A program made the translations under genes and the position numbers. A stretch of 64,000 nucleotides of DNA, from the NCBI GenBank assembly GCA_024707265.1, contig JANQAB010000002.1, forward strand, positions 124,001-188,000, given 5' to 3'. This document shows, piece by piece, positions 8,434-18,672 of the stretch. Numbering within the stretch: the first letter of the stretch is position 1; every line of letters begins with the position of its first letter. Below the pieces are notes generated by a model, which worked only from the letters and a program-made list of their open reading frames with translations, searched no databases and was not told the origin of the DNA. The stretch comes from Sporocytophaga sp. (lineage in GTDB: Bacteria > Bacteroidota > Bacteroidia > Cytophagales > Cytophagaceae).

Positions 8434-8979
8434 TTAATTTATTATCCTGGCAGCTTTTATAAACCTTGGACGATAATAATCAGAATAGAGATCATCTTCA
8501 ATTACTCCCATTTTGGTAGTGGAATGAATGAATTTTACACTATTGCTTTTTACCTCAGTAACAAGACCAACATGGTTTATTTTATTGCCACCTTTATTAT
8601 CGCTAAAGAATAAAAGGTCGCCTTCTTTTACATCGCCTATTTTAACGGATTTCCCATATTCACTCTGAGCAGTTGAAGTTCTGGGCAGGATGATGTCAAT
8701 TGTTTTGAAGGAATTGCAGACAAGTCCTGAGCAATCAATGCCGGCTTTTGTTGTTCCTCCATATTTATAGTGTGTGCCAAGAAAAGACCTTGCCGAATTC
8801 ACAACCTGTTGAGCTTTCTCTTCACTTGCCTTGTCTGGTTTTATTACTTTAGTTTGTGACTGACTGTTTTTACGGGATGTATTATGTTTTGATGGCTTAC
8901 AAGAAACCATGACAGCAACAAAAATCGTTGAGAATAAGATTGGGTTAATTATCGATTTGATAACTTTGAAGAAATGCAT
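8434..8979 (-). CDS. NlpC/P60 family lipoprotein peptidase
   Basis: A 181-residue secreted lipoprotein predicted to cleave D-glutamyl-diamino acid bonds in peptidoglycan. The N-terminus is a lipoprotein signal with Cys27 after VAVMVS. The papain-like NlpC/P60 domain covers about 55-178, with catalytic C83 in IDCSGLV, H136 in INHVGLV and H152 in FIHS as the third polar residue. It follows the family pattern of a short charged linker between lipid anchor and domain. It is divergently arranged with the FAD oxidase gene at 9024, with 44 bp in between, so the two promoters must overlap. Confidence 0.92.
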   Translation of the reverse strand: MHFFKVIKSIINPILFSTIFVAVMVSCKPSKHNTSRKNSQSQTKVIKPDKASEEKAQQVVNSARSFLGTHYKYGGTTKAGIDCSGLVCNSFKTIDIILPRTSTAQSEYGKSVKIGDVKEGDLLFFSDNKGGNKINHVGLVTEVKSNSVKFIHSTTKMGVIEDDLYSDYYRPRFIKAARIIN

Positions 8980-9023
8980 ACCAAAGTTTTTGTAAATTTA
9001 ATTGATTAATATAAAGGGCTACA

Positions 9024-10421
9024 ATGAATACGCAAACGCTTACGGAAAATTTTATTGACGAGTTGGTAAAAATTACCGGCCCTGAGTATGTGTTTACAGA
9101 TTCTGAATCATTGGAAAAATATGGTCAGGACGAAACGGAAGATCTTGTTTTCCTTCCTCATATAGTGGTGAAGCCTGCAAATGCTCAGGAAATTAGTTCA
9201 ATCATAAGACTGGCTATTGAAAATAAAATTCCTGTTACCCCAAGGGGAGCGGGTACAGGTTTGAGCGGAGGTGCATTGCCAGTTGAAAAGGGTATTCTTC
9301 TTTCTACAGAAAGACTTAATAAAATCATTTCCATTGACGAAAGAAATTTCCAGGCAACAGTGGAGACGGGCGTAGTGACCCAGGTTTTCCAGGAAGCTGT
9401 AATTGCTAAAGGACTTTTTTATCCGCCGGATCCATCAAGCAGAGGAAGTTGCTTCATCGGCGGGAACCTTGCAGAATCTTCCGGTGGTCCAAAAGCAGTG
9501 AAATATGGAGTGACCAAAGATTATGTTCTTAATCTTGAAGTCGTATTGCCTACAGGAGAAATTATATGGACCGGCGCCAATGTTCTGAAAAATGCCACAG
9601 GTTACAACCTTACACAACTGATGATCGGAAGTGAAGGTACTCTTGGTATTATCACTAAAGTTGTTTTCAGGCTTATTCCTCATCCTTCTAAAGATATTGT
9701 GATGCTGATTCCTTTTAAGTCTGCTGAACAGGCTTGTGAAGCTGTCAACAGCATATTGCATACGGGAGTTAGACCATCTGCTCTTGAGTTTATGGAAAGG
9801 GATGCTATTGAATGGAGCGCCGGATACCTTAATCTGGAAATAGATCTTCCTAAAGATGTTGAGGCACACCTTTTGGTGGAAGTAGATGGAAATGATCTTG
9901 ACCTTCTTTCTCTTGATGCTGAAAAAATTTATGAAGCAGTAAGTGGGTTTGATATTTATGAGCCTTTGTTTGCAGATTCTGCTCAGCAAAAGGAAGACTT
10001 ATGGAGAATAAGAAGAAATGTGGGACATGCGGTAAAGTCAAATTCAATTTACAAAGAAGAAGATACTGTCGTTCCAAGAGCTGAGCTACCTGCACTTATA
10101 AAGGAAATTAAAAGAATATCCACTAAGTATAATTTTAAGTCTGTTTGTTATGGTCATGCAGGAGATGGAAATCTCCATGTTAACATTGTACGAGGTAATT
10201 TGAGCGAAAAAGAATGGAATGAAAACATTCAGGAAGGGATTAAGGAATTGTTCAGATATACGGTTTCAGTGGGTGGTACTATCTCCGGAGAACACGGTAT
10301 TGGATTTGTTCAGCGTCCTTATATTGATATCGCAATTGGAGAGAAGCAGCTTGAATTGATGAGACAGATCAAGAAGGTTTTTGATCCGAATGGAATTTTA
10401 AATCCGAATAAAATTTTTTAA
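9024..10421 (+). CDS. glcD: FAD-linked oxidase, GlcD / D-lactate dehydrogenase type
   Basis: A 465-residue flavoprotein of the vanillyl-alcohol oxidase superfamily, probably oxidising glycolate or D-lactate to the 2-oxo acid. The FAD-binding PCMH domain contains PRGAGTGLSGG at residues 73-83. The C-terminal FAD-oxidase domain carries HAGDGNLHVN (H378) and SGEHGIG near the end, both typical of GlcD-type enzymes. No GlcE or GlcF subunits are next to it, so the exact substrate and partner are unknown. The downstream asparagine synthase gene starts 18 bp later and may be cotranscribed. Confidence 0.88.
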   Translation: MNTQTLTENFIDELVKITGPEYVFTDSESLEKYGQDETEDLVFLPHIVVKPANAQEISSIIRLAIENKIPVTPRGAGTGLSGGALPVEKGILLSTERLNKIISIDERNFQATVETGVVTQVFQEAVIAKGLFYPPDPSSRGSCFIGGNLAESSGGPKAVKYGVTKDYVLNLEVVLPTGEIIWTGANVLKNATGYNLTQLMIGSEGTLGIITKVVFRLIPHPSKDIVMLIPFKSAEQACEAVNSILHTGVRPSALEFMERDAIEWSAGYLNLEIDLPKDVEAHLLVEVDGNDLDLLSLDAEKIYEAVSGFDIYEPLFADSAQQKEDLWRIRRNVGHAVKSNSIYKEEDTVVPRAELPALIKEIKRISTKYNFKSVCYGHAGDGNLHVNIVRGNLSEKEWNENIQEGIKELFRYTVSVGGTISGEHGIGFVQRPYIDIAIGEKQLELMRQIKKVFDPNGILNPNKIF

Positions 10422-10439
10422 GTCAAAGGAATATTTTAA

Positions 10440-12341
10440 ATGTGCGGAATAACAGGAATAGTTGCCTATAACCAAATTGGAAGCCTATACATGATCAACC
10501 TTGTAAAGGCCATGAACAAGCTTGAAAACAGAGGTCCTGACTGGAGAGGTAGCTACATAGATGATCATTTTGGTCTGGGCCACAGAAGGCTTTCAATCAT
10601 AGATACTAGCAGAAGTGGTGATCAGCCAATGAAAGATGAATCCGGCAGATATGTTCTGGTTTATAACGGAGAGATCTTTAACTATCAGGAGTTGAGGACT
10701 GCACTTGTTAATAAAGGTGTTTCTTTCAAATCCAATTCCGATACCGAAGTTTTACTGAATCTTTTGATTCTTGAGGGACCGGCATGTTTGCAAAAACTTA
10801 TTGGTTTTTTCTCATTTGCCTTCCTGGATATAGAAGAGAATTCAATTTTGCTGGCAAGAGACAGGTTTGGAATAAAGCCCTTGTATTACTATGAGGATGA
10901 AGATAAGTTTCTGTTTGCTTCTGAGTTAAAGTCTTTACTGGCTTATAATATTGAAAGGCATGTAGACAATATCGCTGTGCTCCAATATTTGCAGTTCGGC
11001 TTTATTCCGGCCCCACATTCCATCATAAAAGGGGTTAAAAAAGTTGAGCCTGGTACTTATCTGAAAGTAAAGAAAAGAGATGTAAAGATTCATAGATATT
11101 ATGATCTGACTGAAAAAACAACTCCGATAACTGATTCTTATGATGCAGCAAAGAAGAAAATTATAGAATTACTTGATGATTCTGTGCAGAAAAGAATGAT
11201 TTCAGATGTCCCTTTGGGAGCTTTTCTAAGCGGGGGCATAGATTCTTCTGCCATCGTAGCATTGGCAAGTAATCATAACAAATATCTGAATACCTTTTCA
11301 ATCGGATTTAAAGATGAGCCATTTTTTGATGAAACAAAGTATGCTAAACTAGTTGCAGATAAATTCCAGACAAACCATACCGTATTTAACCTAACCAATG
11401 AGGATCTCCTGGAAGAGGTCTATAATGTGATGGATTATATAGACGAGCCCTTCTCCGACTCCTCAGTGCTTCCATTTTATATTTTGAGCAAACGCACATC
11501 AAAGAAGATGAAAGTGGCACTGTCCGGAGACGGTGGAGATGAGGTGTTTGGAGGCTATAACAAACATTTTGCTGATTACAAAATAAGGCAGGGAGGTTTT
11601 CTAATGAATGCTGCTACCGCCTTGTTGCCATTGATTAAGCAGCTACCAGCTTCCAGAAACTCTCCTTTTTATAATAAGGTTCGGCAGGCAATCAAGCTGG
11701 CGGAAGGAGCAAAGTTGAAAGATGCAGACAGATATTTGCTTTGGAGTTCGTTAAATAATACTAAAGCATTGCCTCAAATATTTACAGAAAACTTTTGGGC
11801 AAGTGCAGAAGCAGGGGAATTGGAGCAGAGAAATAAATACTATCAAAGGTTTTTCAAAGGAAAGCCGGATATTAATCAAGTGCTTTTGTCGGACATAAAT
11901 TTTGTACTTCCCAATGATATGCTGTATAAAGCTGATATGATGTCTATGGCCAATGGTCTGGAAGTTAGGACTCCATTTCTTGATCATCGTCTGGTGGAAT
12001 ATGTGAACGGCTTGCCATCCTCCTTTAAAATCGGAGAGTCTATGCAAAAAAGAATCTTGCAGGATGCCTTCAAAGATGTTTTGCCTAAAGAATTATACCG
12101 TAGACCCAAGAAAGGATTTGATGTTCCCATGATGAAATGGTTTAGATTTGAATTGCGGCCATTGATCAAGGAGCAACTTCTTGAAGACGAATTTATTAAG
12201 GAGCAAGGAATTTTTTCTCCCGAATACATCAAAGGAATTAAAGAGCAACTTTTTGGAGGAAAAGCTATAGATCAGGATAAGGTTTGGAATTTAATAGTCT
12301 TCCAATACTGGTATCGAAAATACATTTTCAGATATAATTAA
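10440..12341 (+). CDS. asnB: Asparagine synthase (glutamine-hydrolysing)
   Basis: A 633-residue class II glutamine amidotransferase. Cys2 (MCGITG) is the N-terminal nucleophile that releases ammonia from glutamine. The synthetase half has the ATP-pyrophosphatase loop SGGIDSS at 264-270 and GDGGDE further on. The family makes asparagine from aspartate; many copies in surface-glycan loci instead amidate uronic acids or are of unclear role. Its place right before gmd suggests a glycan link, but housekeeping asparagine synthesis cannot be excluded. Length is typical. Confidence 0.9.
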   Translation: MCGITGIVAYNQIGSLYMINLVKAMNKLENRGPDWRGSYIDDHFGLGHRRLSIIDTSRSGDQPMKDESGRYVLVYNGEIFNYQELRTALVNKGVSFKSNSDTEVLLNLLILEGPACLQKLIGFFSFAFLDIEENSILLARDRFGIKPLYYYEDEDKFLFASELKSLLAYNIERHVDNIAVLQYLQFGFIPAPHSIIKGVKKVEPGTYLKVKKRDVKIHRYYDLTEKTTPITDSYDAAKKKIIELLDDSVQKRMISDVPLGAFLSGGIDSSAIVALASNHNKYLNTFSIGFKDEPFFDETKYAKLVADKFQTNHTVFNLTNEDLLEEVYNVMDYIDEPFSDSSVLPFYILSKRTSKKMKVALSGDGGDEVFGGYNKHFADYKIRQGGFLMNAATALLPLIKQLPASRNSPFYNKVRQAIKLAEGAKLKDADRYLLWSSLNNTKALPQIFTENFWASAEAGELEQRNKYYQRFFKGKPDINQVLLSDINFVLPNDMLYKADMMSMANGLEVRTPFLDHRLVEYVNGLPSSFKIGESMQKRILQDAFKDVLPKELYRRPKKGFDVPMMKWFRFELRPLIKEQLLEDEFIKEQGIFSPEYIKGIKEQLFGGKAIDQDKVWNLIVFQYWYRKYIFRYN

Positions 12342-12350
12342 TTAATTTAC

Positions 12351-12358
12351 TATTTTTG
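12351..12358 (+). promoter_or_regulatory. Candidate -7 box upstream of gmd
   Basis: TATTTTTG matches TAnnTTTG and lies 113 bp before the gmd start; no TTG is found at the expected distance upstream, so this is a weak call. Confidence 0.3.
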
Positions 12359-12471
12359 GCGATTGTTAATTTAAACAATAGCTTTTGACATTGTCAAAGC
12401 CAGAAAATAAATATTTTAAAACAGGATAGGGATTTTCAGCGTAAGGTTGAAAGTTTCGATATTTTTAAAAA

Positions 12472-13584
12472 ATGAAAAAAGCTTTAATTACTGGAATTAC
12501 AGGTCAGGATGGTGCATATCTGGCAGAACTTCTTCTTAAAAAAGGTTATGAGGTTCATGGAATAAAGAGAAGAACATCTCTTTTTAATACAGACAGAATA
12601 GATCACCTTTACATGGATCCCCATGAAAAGAATGTCAATATGAAGCTTCATTATGGTGATTTGACAGATTCAACAAACATCATCAGAATTATCCAGGAAG
12701 TGCAACCTGATGAGATTTACAATCTTGGTGCAATGTCTCATGTGAAGGTTAGTTTTGAAACCCCTGAGTATACAGCAAATGTTGACGGGCTCGGAACATT
12801 GAGGATACTGGAAGCAGTTCGTTTGCTGGGGTTGACAGAGAAAACGAAAATTTATCAGGCATCTACTTCTGAGCTTTATGGTTTGGTACAAGAAGTACCT
12901 CAAAGTGAAAAAACTCCTTTTTATCCAAGATCTCCATATGCAGTTGCTAAAATGTATGGTTACTGGATCACTGTAAATTACAGAGAAGCTTATAATATGT
13001 TCGCGGTAAACGGCATCCTGTTTAATCACGAATCTCCGTTAAGGGGTGAAACTTTCGTGACAAGAAAGATCACAAGAGGTGTTGCGCGTATTGCGCTTGG
13101 TCTTCAGGATAAATTGTATCTTGGAAACCTTGATGCAAAAAGGGACTGGGGCCATGCTAAAGATTATGTAGAAGCTATGTGGCTGATGCTTCAGCAAACT
13201 AAGCCTGAAGACTTTGTAATTGCAACCGGTATTACAACTACAGTTAGAGATTTTGTAATCCTTGCATTTAAGGAGGTGGGCATAGAGCTTGAGTTTAAAG
13301 GCAAAGGTGTTAAAGAAGTTGCGAAGGTAAAATCCTGCTCTAACAAAGCTTTTCAGTTGAAAAAGGGAACAGAGGTTTTGGCTGTTGATCCAATGTACTT
13401 CAGACCTACTGAAGTAGAATTATTAATTGGAAATCCAACCAAAGCTAAGAAAAAGCTTAAATGGAAGCCTCAATATAATTTGAAATCTTTGGTTAAGGAG
13501 ATGGTAAAGTCAGACGTTGAACTATTCAAGAGAGACGAATATCTGAAACAAGGCGGACATAAGATTCTGAATTATTTTGAATAA
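12472..13584 (+). CDS. gmd: GDP-mannose 4,6-dehydratase
   Basis: A 370-residue extended SDR enzyme converting GDP-D-mannose to GDP-4-keto-6-deoxymannose, the first step toward GDP-L-fucose. NADP binding is by [10 protein letters not shown] at residues 8-17. The catalytic residues T132 and E134 (STSE) and Y156/K160 (YAVAK) are present, as is the family motif [15 protein letters not shown]. It is followed after one base by the GDP-fucose synthase gene, so the two form a pathway pair. Confidence 0.96.
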   Translation: MKKALITGITGQDGAYLAELLLKKGYEVHGIKRRTSLFNTDRIDHLYMDPHEKNVNMKLHYGDLTDSTNIIRIIQEVQPDEIYNLGAMSHVKVSFETPEYTANVDGLGTLRILEAVRLLGLTEKTKIYQASTSELYGLVQEVPQSEKTPFYPRSPYAVAKMYGYWITVNYREAYNMFAVNGILFNHESPLRGETFVTRKITRGVARIALGLQDKLYLGNLDAKRDWGHAKDYVEAMWLMLQQTKPEDFVIATGITTTVRDFVILAFKEVGIELEFKGKGVKEVAKVKSCSNKAFQLKKGTEVLAVDPMYFRPTEVELLIGNPTKAKKKLKWKPQYNLKSLVKEMVKSDVELFKRDEYLKQGGHKILNYFE

Positions 13585-13585
13585 C

Positions 13586-14512
13586 ATGCAGAAGGACAGT
13601 AAAATTTTTGTTGCCGGGGCCAGAGGAATGGTAGGATCTGCCATTGTGAGGAAATTGCAGAAGGAAGGATACTCCAATTTGATCATTAGAACATCTAAGG
13701 AACTGGATTTGAGAGATCAAAAGCAAGTTCAGGATTTCTTTGAAAAGGAAAAGCCTGAATTTGTATTTCTTGCTGCAGCCAAAGTAGGGGGAATATTGGC
13801 TAACAATACTTACCGCGCAGATTTTATCTATGAAAACCTGATGATCCAGAATAATGTCATTCATCAGGCCTATGTACATAAAGTGAAGAAGCTGATGTTC
13901 CTTGGTTCTTCCTGTATTTATCCAAAACTAGCGCCACAGCCTTTAAAGGAAGAGAGCCTTTTAACAGGTTTGCTTGAGTATACCAATGAGCCTTATGCAA
14001 TTGCAAAAATTGCCGGTATAAAAATGTGTGAAGCATACAGAGATCAGTATGGATGCAGTTTCATTTCGGTGATGCCTACTAACCTTTATGGTCCTAATGA
14101 TAATTATGACCTTAAGAATTCTCACGTATTACCTGCATTGATCAGAAAGTTTCACACTGCTAAAAAAGAAGGCCAAAAGACAGTTGAGATATGGGGAACC
14201 GGATCTCCAAAGAGAGAATTCCTCCATGTGGATGACCTTGCGGATGCATGTTTCTTTCTGATGCAAAATTATAATGAAAAGGGTTTTTTGAATATAGGTG
14301 TAGGAGATGATATCACCATTAAAGAACTTGCTTTGTTAGTTAAAAAGATCGTTGGTTTTGAAGGAGAATTGGTTTTTGATACTTCTAAACCTGACGGAAC
14401 CCCAAGAAAGTTAATGGATGTAGGTCGCCTTAACGATCTCGGTTGGAAGGCCAGAATTCCTCTTGAGGAAGGAATTGCTTCTGTTTATAATGAAGTCAAA
14501 TCAATCCTTTAA
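13586..14512 (+). CDS. fcl: GDP-L-fucose synthase
   Basis: A roughly 308-residue SDR epimerase/reductase that turns the Gmd product into GDP-L-fucose. It has the nucleotide-binding GARGMVGSAI near the N-terminus, GSSCIYP with its catalytic Ser/Cys region and the YAIAK Tyr-Lys pair. The frame is open to a TTG at 13577 inside gmd, but the ATG at 13586, one base after the gmd stop, gives the expected N-terminus. A terminator-like hairpin follows. Confidence 0.95.
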   Translation: MQKDSKIFVAGARGMVGSAIVRKLQKEGYSNLIIRTSKELDLRDQKQVQDFFEKEKPEFVFLAAAKVGGILANNTYRADFIYENLMIQNNVIHQAYVHKVKKLMFLGSSCIYPKLAPQPLKEESLLTGLLEYTNEPYAIAKIAGIKMCEAYRDQYGCSFISVMPTNLYGPNDNYDLKNSHVLPALIRKFHTAKKEGQKTVEIWGTGSPKREFLHVDDLADACFFLMQNYNEKGFLNIGVGDDITIKELALLVKKIVGFEGELVFDTSKPDGTPRKLMDVGRLNDLGWKARIPLEEGIASVYNEVKSIL

Positions 14513-14520
14513 ATAATTAG

Positions 14521-14560
14521 AACGCTGCCTGTGTCTGAAGGTTTGTCCAGGCAGCGTTTA
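14521..14560 (+). terminator. Terminator-like hairpin after fcl
   Basis: An 11-bp perfect stem (AACGCTGCCTG with CAGGCAGCGTT) around a 16-nt loop, with only a short T tail. Confidence 0.6.
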
Positions 14561-14608
14561 TTCCTCTGATATTTTTTATAATCATAAATCCTTCTCCATA
14601 TTATAAAA

Positions 14609-15706
14609 ATGGACTTCATTCCTTTTCTTGATTTAAGTAGACAATACCAAAAAATAAAACAAGAGCTGCTTAAGGCAAGTGAAGAGGTTTTTGAAGCTTC
14701 AGCATTTTCACTTGGTTCCACAGTTGAAAAATTTGAAGAGCAATTCGCTTCTTATTGTCAGGTAAAACATGCAGTAGGTGTTGACAATGGAACCTCTGCA
14801 ATCGTTCTGGCGCTGAAAGCCTCAGGAGTTAAAGAGAAGGATGAAGTCTTAGTTCCAGCTAATTCATTTATTGCGACTGCTGCTGCCGTCTCTCACATCG
14901 GAGGAGTGCCGGTATTCGTGGACTGCACCCCTGATACATGGCAGATAAGCGCAGATGATGCAAAGAGTAAAATTACTTCAAAGACAAAAGCCATTATAGG
15001 AGTGCACCTTTACGGAATGCCATTTGATATTGCAAGCATCCGGAAAATTGCGGAAGAAAACAATCTGATATTATTAGAGGACTGTGCTCAGGCACAGGGG
15101 GCAAGATACAATGGAGTATCTGTAGGGAACTTTGGTATAGCAGGTACTTTTAGTTTTTATCCGGTGAAAAATCTTGGAGCATATGGTGAAGCAGGAGCTG
15201 TGGTGACGAACGATGGTCAGGTTTCAGAAAGAGTAAAAAGGCTAAGAAATCATGGCAGTATAGAAAAATATATCCATGAAGAGATAGGCTTTAACATGAG
15301 GATCGATGCACTTCAGGCTGCATTTTTATCAGTAAAATTAAATCACCTGCATGAATGGAATCTAAGAAGAAGGGAGATTGCGGCATTTTATAAAAGTGTA
15401 ATCAAAAATCCTAAGCTCACTTTTCAGCATGTTCCTGAGAATTGTTATTCAGTATATCATCTTTTTGTAGCGACTACTAAAGATAGAGATAATTTCCGGG
15501 AGTATCTGAATCAACATAAGATAGATAGTGGTCTTCACTATCCGGTACCTTGTCATCTTCAGAAAGCATACACTTCATTGGGTTATTTAAAAGGAGATCT
15601 GCCCAATGCAGAATATCTGGCGGAGCATTGTCTGTCTCTCCCAATGTTCCCAGAGCTCAGGCAGTCAGAGGTGGAGTATATTGCTGAAGTGATCAATAAA
15701 TATTAA
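14609..15706 (+). CDS. DegT/DnrJ/EryC1-family sugar aminotransferase
   Basis: A 365-residue PLP-dependent aminotransferase that would add an amino group to a nucleotide-linked keto sugar. The PLP lysine is K187 in FYPVKNLGAYGEAG; NGTSAI and LEDCAQAQGA motifs are typical of the family. The N-terminus resembles 3-aminotransferases (FdtB/QdtB type) more than perosamine synthase, although the neighbouring Gmd makes the perosamine precursor. Keto-sugar substrate is therefore uncertain. It converges with the WbpB-like gene, 9 bp apart. Confidence 0.88.
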   Translation: MDFIPFLDLSRQYQKIKQELLKASEEVFEASAFSLGSTVEKFEEQFASYCQVKHAVGVDNGTSAIVLALKASGVKEKDEVLVPANSFIATAAAVSHIGGVPVFVDCTPDTWQISADDAKSKITSKTKAIIGVHLYGMPFDIASIRKIAEENNLILLEDCAQAQGARYNGVSVGNFGIAGTFSFYPVKNLGAYGEAGAVVTNDGQVSERVKRLRNHGSIEKYIHEEIGFNMRIDALQAAFLSVKLNHLHEWNLRRREIAAFYKSVIKNPKLTFQHVPENCYSVYHLFVATTKDRDNFREYLNQHKIDSGLHYPVPCHLQKAYTSLGYLKGDLPNAEYLAEHCLSLPMFPELRQSEVEYIAEVINKY

Positions 15707-15715
15707 GATCTTATT

Positions 15716-16754
15716 TTAGAAAGGCAGTAAATGTTTTTTCCCCGCCTTAATCATTCTTTCGATCATATCAACAACCTGCAACCCTTCTTCAGCAGTAGTG
15801 GTAGCGTGGCTTCTGCCTTTTAATGTATCCACTACATTTTCTATAATGAAATGATGATTCGCCGCAGATCCTTTGTAGCATCCATAATCATTAGGAGGGT
15901 TGGATTGTGCAAGCTCAGGCATTGTATAACCTTTGATATTGCAGTAAACCACTTCATTCATGTATTGTCCGCCTACTTTTACTGTACCTTTTTCGCCGAT
16001 TATAGTAATACTGCTTTCAAGGTTTTTTTCATAAACGGAAGTGGTAAAATTAAAAGAACCTGTTCCTTCCTTTACAAAGTCAAAGTTGATATATCCGGAG
16101 TCTTCGAATTCTGTAAGACCGTTATGTGAGAAATTATGAAAAGTGGAACGAATATTTTTGATGTCGCCGAAAAGCCAGAACATCATATCTATAAAGTGTG
16201 AAAATTGTGTGAATAGTGTTCCTCCATCAAGTTTTTTGGTTCCTTTCCAGGTATGTTTATGGTAATAGCGTTCATCCCTGTTCCAGAAGCAGTTGATCTG
16301 CACCATGTATATTTTACCAAGGTGCTTTTCTTCCATTATATTTTTCAACCATACAGAGGGCGGACTATATCTGTTCTGCATGACACAGAATACCTGCTTG
16401 TTCATTCTCCTGCTTTCTTCAATCACCTCACGGCATTTTTCTGAAGAAATGTCCATAGGCTTTTCTATTACTACAGATTTATTTGCCTGAAGAGCAATTA
16501 ATGCCTGATCTGCATGAAGTGCATTAGGAGTACAGATATTAATGACGCGGGATTCCGGATGATTTTTTTAGGAGGGCATTTATAGAATTATAAAAAGGAA
16601 GATGACTAAAGCCCGCCAGATCTAATTTTTCTTTAGGTTTTATATCGCAAAGTGCGACAACTTCAGCCTCAGGATGTTGCTCAATCATTGCAGCATGTCT
16701 TTTACCAATATGCCCGCAACCTATAATTGCAAATTTTATCGTTTCTTCCTTCAC
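15716..16754 (-). pseudogene. wbpB: Gfo/Idh/MocA oxidoreductase, WbpB/WlbA-like, frameshifted
   Basis: The N-terminal frame (16754 to 16539) has the NAD motif IIGCGHIGKRH and ends prematurely. The rest runs through INICTPNALHADQ, EKPMD and on to 15716. Removing one base from the T7 run at 16563-16569 joins them into a 345-residue protein. The family member WbpB/WlbA oxidises UDP-N-acetylglucosaminuronic acid at C3. Supporting motifs are EKP and, near the end, NPPNDYG followed by NHHFIIENVVD, both typical of this subgroup. It is the last gene of a three-gene minus-strand operon with WbpD- and WbpE-like genes, which supports the assignment. The shift may be a sequencing indel. Confidence 0.85.
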
Positions 16755-16761
16755 TATAATA

Positions 16762-17340
16762 TTAACTAATTCTCTTTACTGTACTGTTTTTTAACTCGTA
16801 TTGTTGTCCGCTTTCTTTGCAAACAGCGATTCCGGCTTCATTAAACTGTAGTTTATGACCGTATTCGCTCATCCAGCCCTTATGTCTGCCAGGGTTTCCT
16901 GTAATCAGGGCAAATGGCTGAACTGATTTTGTCACAACTGCACCTGCTCCGATAAAGGCAAATTCTCCGATGGTAATTCCGCAGATAATAGTTGCGTTGG
17001 CACCAATCGTAGCACCTCTTTTAACAAGTGTCTTTTTGTATTCGCTTTTCCTGATAATAGCGCTTCTTGGATTTATTACATTGGTAAAAACCATTGAAGG
17101 TCCAAGAAAGACATCATCTTCACATTCCACACCTGTGTACACAGAGACATTATTCTGAATTTTAACATTATTGCCCAGAATTGTCCCTGGTGATATAACA
17201 ACGTTTTGGCCCAGCGAACAATTGTCTCCGATTTTGGAATTAGGCATAATATGGCAGAAGTGCCAGATTTTGGTGCCTTCGCCAATGCTACAACCAGGAT
17301 CTACAACTGCGGTTTCATGTACAAAATATTTCTCAGACAT
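16762..17340 (-). CDS. wbpD: Left-handed beta-helix N-acetyltransferase, WbpD-like
   Basis: A 192-residue hexapeptide-repeat acyltransferase. Repeats with I/V-G-x-N/G spacing run over most of the protein, including SIGEGTKIWHFCHI, NCSLGQNVVI and ATIGANATIICGITIGE. The TKIWHF and GNPGR motifs are typical of WbpD/WlbB, which acetylates the 3-amino group of UDP-GlcNAc3NA. It lies between the WbpE-like aminotransferase (5-bp gap) and the WbpB-like oxidoreductase (7-bp gap). Together these three enzymes would make a UDP-2,3-diacetamido-uronic acid. Confidence 0.9.
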   Translation of the reverse strand: MSEKYFVHETAVVDPGCSIGEGTKIWHFCHIMPNSKIGDNCSLGQNVVISPGTILGNNVKIQNNVSVYTGVECEDDVFLGPSMVFTNVINPRSAIIRKSEYKKTLVKRGATIGANATIICGITIGEFAFIGAGAVVTKSVQPFALITGNPGRHKGWMSEYGHKLQFNEAGIAVCKESGQQYELKNSTVKRIS

Positions 17341-17345
17341 AAAAA

Positions 17346-18467
17346 TTAGGCTTTGAAGAAAGCCAGTAATTTATTTGCAATATAAGATAATTCTTCGGGA
17401 TTAAGATCTGGATGCATGGGCAGGGAAAGTACCTCTTCTGTCAGCTGTTCGGCTACCGGAAAATCTCCTTTTTTATATCCTAAATACGAATAAGCCTTCT
17501 GAAGGTGAAGGGGAACGGGATAATATATCATGGAAGGAATACCATTTTCTTCAAGGAATTTCCTGAGCTCGTTTCTTTTTTTCTTTATCCTTAAGGTATA
17601 TTGATGAAACACATGACTGTTTACTGAAGAAATAATCGGAGGGACAATCTCTTCAACGCCCTCAAATTTTTCATTATAGAATTGAGCCGCTTTTTGCCTT
17701 TTAGAAATATCTCTTATGAGATATTTCAATTTGACAGACAAAACGGCTGCCTGGAGTGTATCCAGTCTTGAATTTATTCCGATTATCTCATGTTGATATT
17801 TCTCTCTCTGTCCATGATTGGCTATCATTCTGATTTTCTGAGCCAGAATATTGTCAGAAGTAAAAATAGCTCCTCCATCGCCGAAGCAGCCTAAAACTTT
17901 TGAAGGGAAAAATGAAGTTATGCTGATTGCACCTACCGAACCGGTTTTGATATTTTCCTGATTCAAAATGTGTTCAGAACCAAGAGACTGGGCATTGTCT
18001 TCAATGATTTTGATTCCTGTGTTTTCCGTTAGTTTTTTTATCGAAACCATGTCACATGCCTGTCCAAACAAATGGACCGGAATAATTGCCTGGGTATTCG
18101 ATGTGATCAGAGGTTGAATTTTTTGCGGATCTATGTTAAAGGAGTCAGGATCAGAATCTACAAGTACAGGCTTTAATTTTAATAGTGCTGCAGCTTCCAG
18201 AGGTGCTATATAGCTGAAAGCAGGAATAATAATTTCAGCGTTTTCCTGAAGTTCGCAAGCCATCATGGCAATCTGAAGAGCATCAGTTCCATTCCCGCAG
18301 CTGATGCAGAAAGGGATATCTATAAATTTAGAAAGCTCAGATTCAAAAGCCCTTACCTCTGGACCCTGAATGAAATTGGTATCAGAGATCGTATTCTGAA
18401 TTGAGCTATCAATTTCATTTTTATACCTTAAGTACTGTCGTTCCAGGTCGACAAGTTTAATTTGCAT
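17346..18467 (-). CDS. wbpE: DegT-family aminotransferase, WbpE/WlbC-like
   Basis: A 373-residue PLP aminotransferase for the C3 keto group of UDP-3-keto-GlcNAcA. The lysine that binds PLP is K190 in FFPSKVLGCFGDGG; the NGTDAL and EDNAQSLG motifs fit the family. The frame is open further upstream to 18533, but the ATG at 18467 gives the normal N-terminus IKLVDLERQY, so I chose it. It heads the wbpE-wbpD-wbpB operon on the minus strand. The region upstream (18468-18672) is divergent with a 2-oxoglutarate oxygenase gene. Confidence 0.9.
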   Translation of the reverse strand: MQIKLVDLERQYLRYKNEIDSSIQNTISDTNFIQGPEVRAFESELSKFIDIPFCISCGNGTDALQIAMMACELQENAEIIIPAFSYIAPLEAAALLKLKPVLVDSDPDSFNIDPQKIQPLITSNTQAIIPVHLFGQACDMVSIKKLTENTGIKIIEDNAQSLGSEHILNQENIKTGSVGAISITSFFPSKVLGCFGDGGAIFTSDNILAQKIRMIANHGQREKYQHEIIGINSRLDTLQAAVLSVKLKYLIRDISKRQKAAQFYNEKFEGVEEIVPPIISSVNSHVFHQYTLRIKKKRNELRKFLEENGIPSMIYYPVPLHLQKAYSYLGYKKGDFPVAEQLTEEVLSLPMHPDLNPEELSYIANKLLAFFKA

Positions 18468-18672
18468 AAAATAATGCTCCGGTTTTTCTGTTATTCCCCT
18501 AATTGAATTCCTCTCCCCAATCCTATTAATCACGTCGGATTTTATTCTTTTTTTAAGAAAGAAAGAGTAATTTGTAAAGTTATCGAAAAGAATGATAATA
18601 CAGATCCTAAATATTTTAACTCCGTTTATAATTTAAAAATTGACCAGAGTTTAAATTCAATAAATCTCTTAA

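Noticed and set aside
9435..9989. 184-codon minus-strand frame inside the FAD oxidase gene
   Set aside because: Lies wholly within a strongly conserved coding sequence on the other strand; composition shows it is a shadow frame.
12351..12358. Strong promoter claim for gmd from the TATTTTTG box
   Set aside because: The -33 TTG element is missing at the right distance, so only a weak candidate is listed.
14609..15706. Assignment as perosamine synthase because of the neighbouring gmd
   Set aside because: The N-terminal sequence resembles 3-aminotransferases of the FdtB/QdtB type more than GDP-perosamine synthase; only the family was called.
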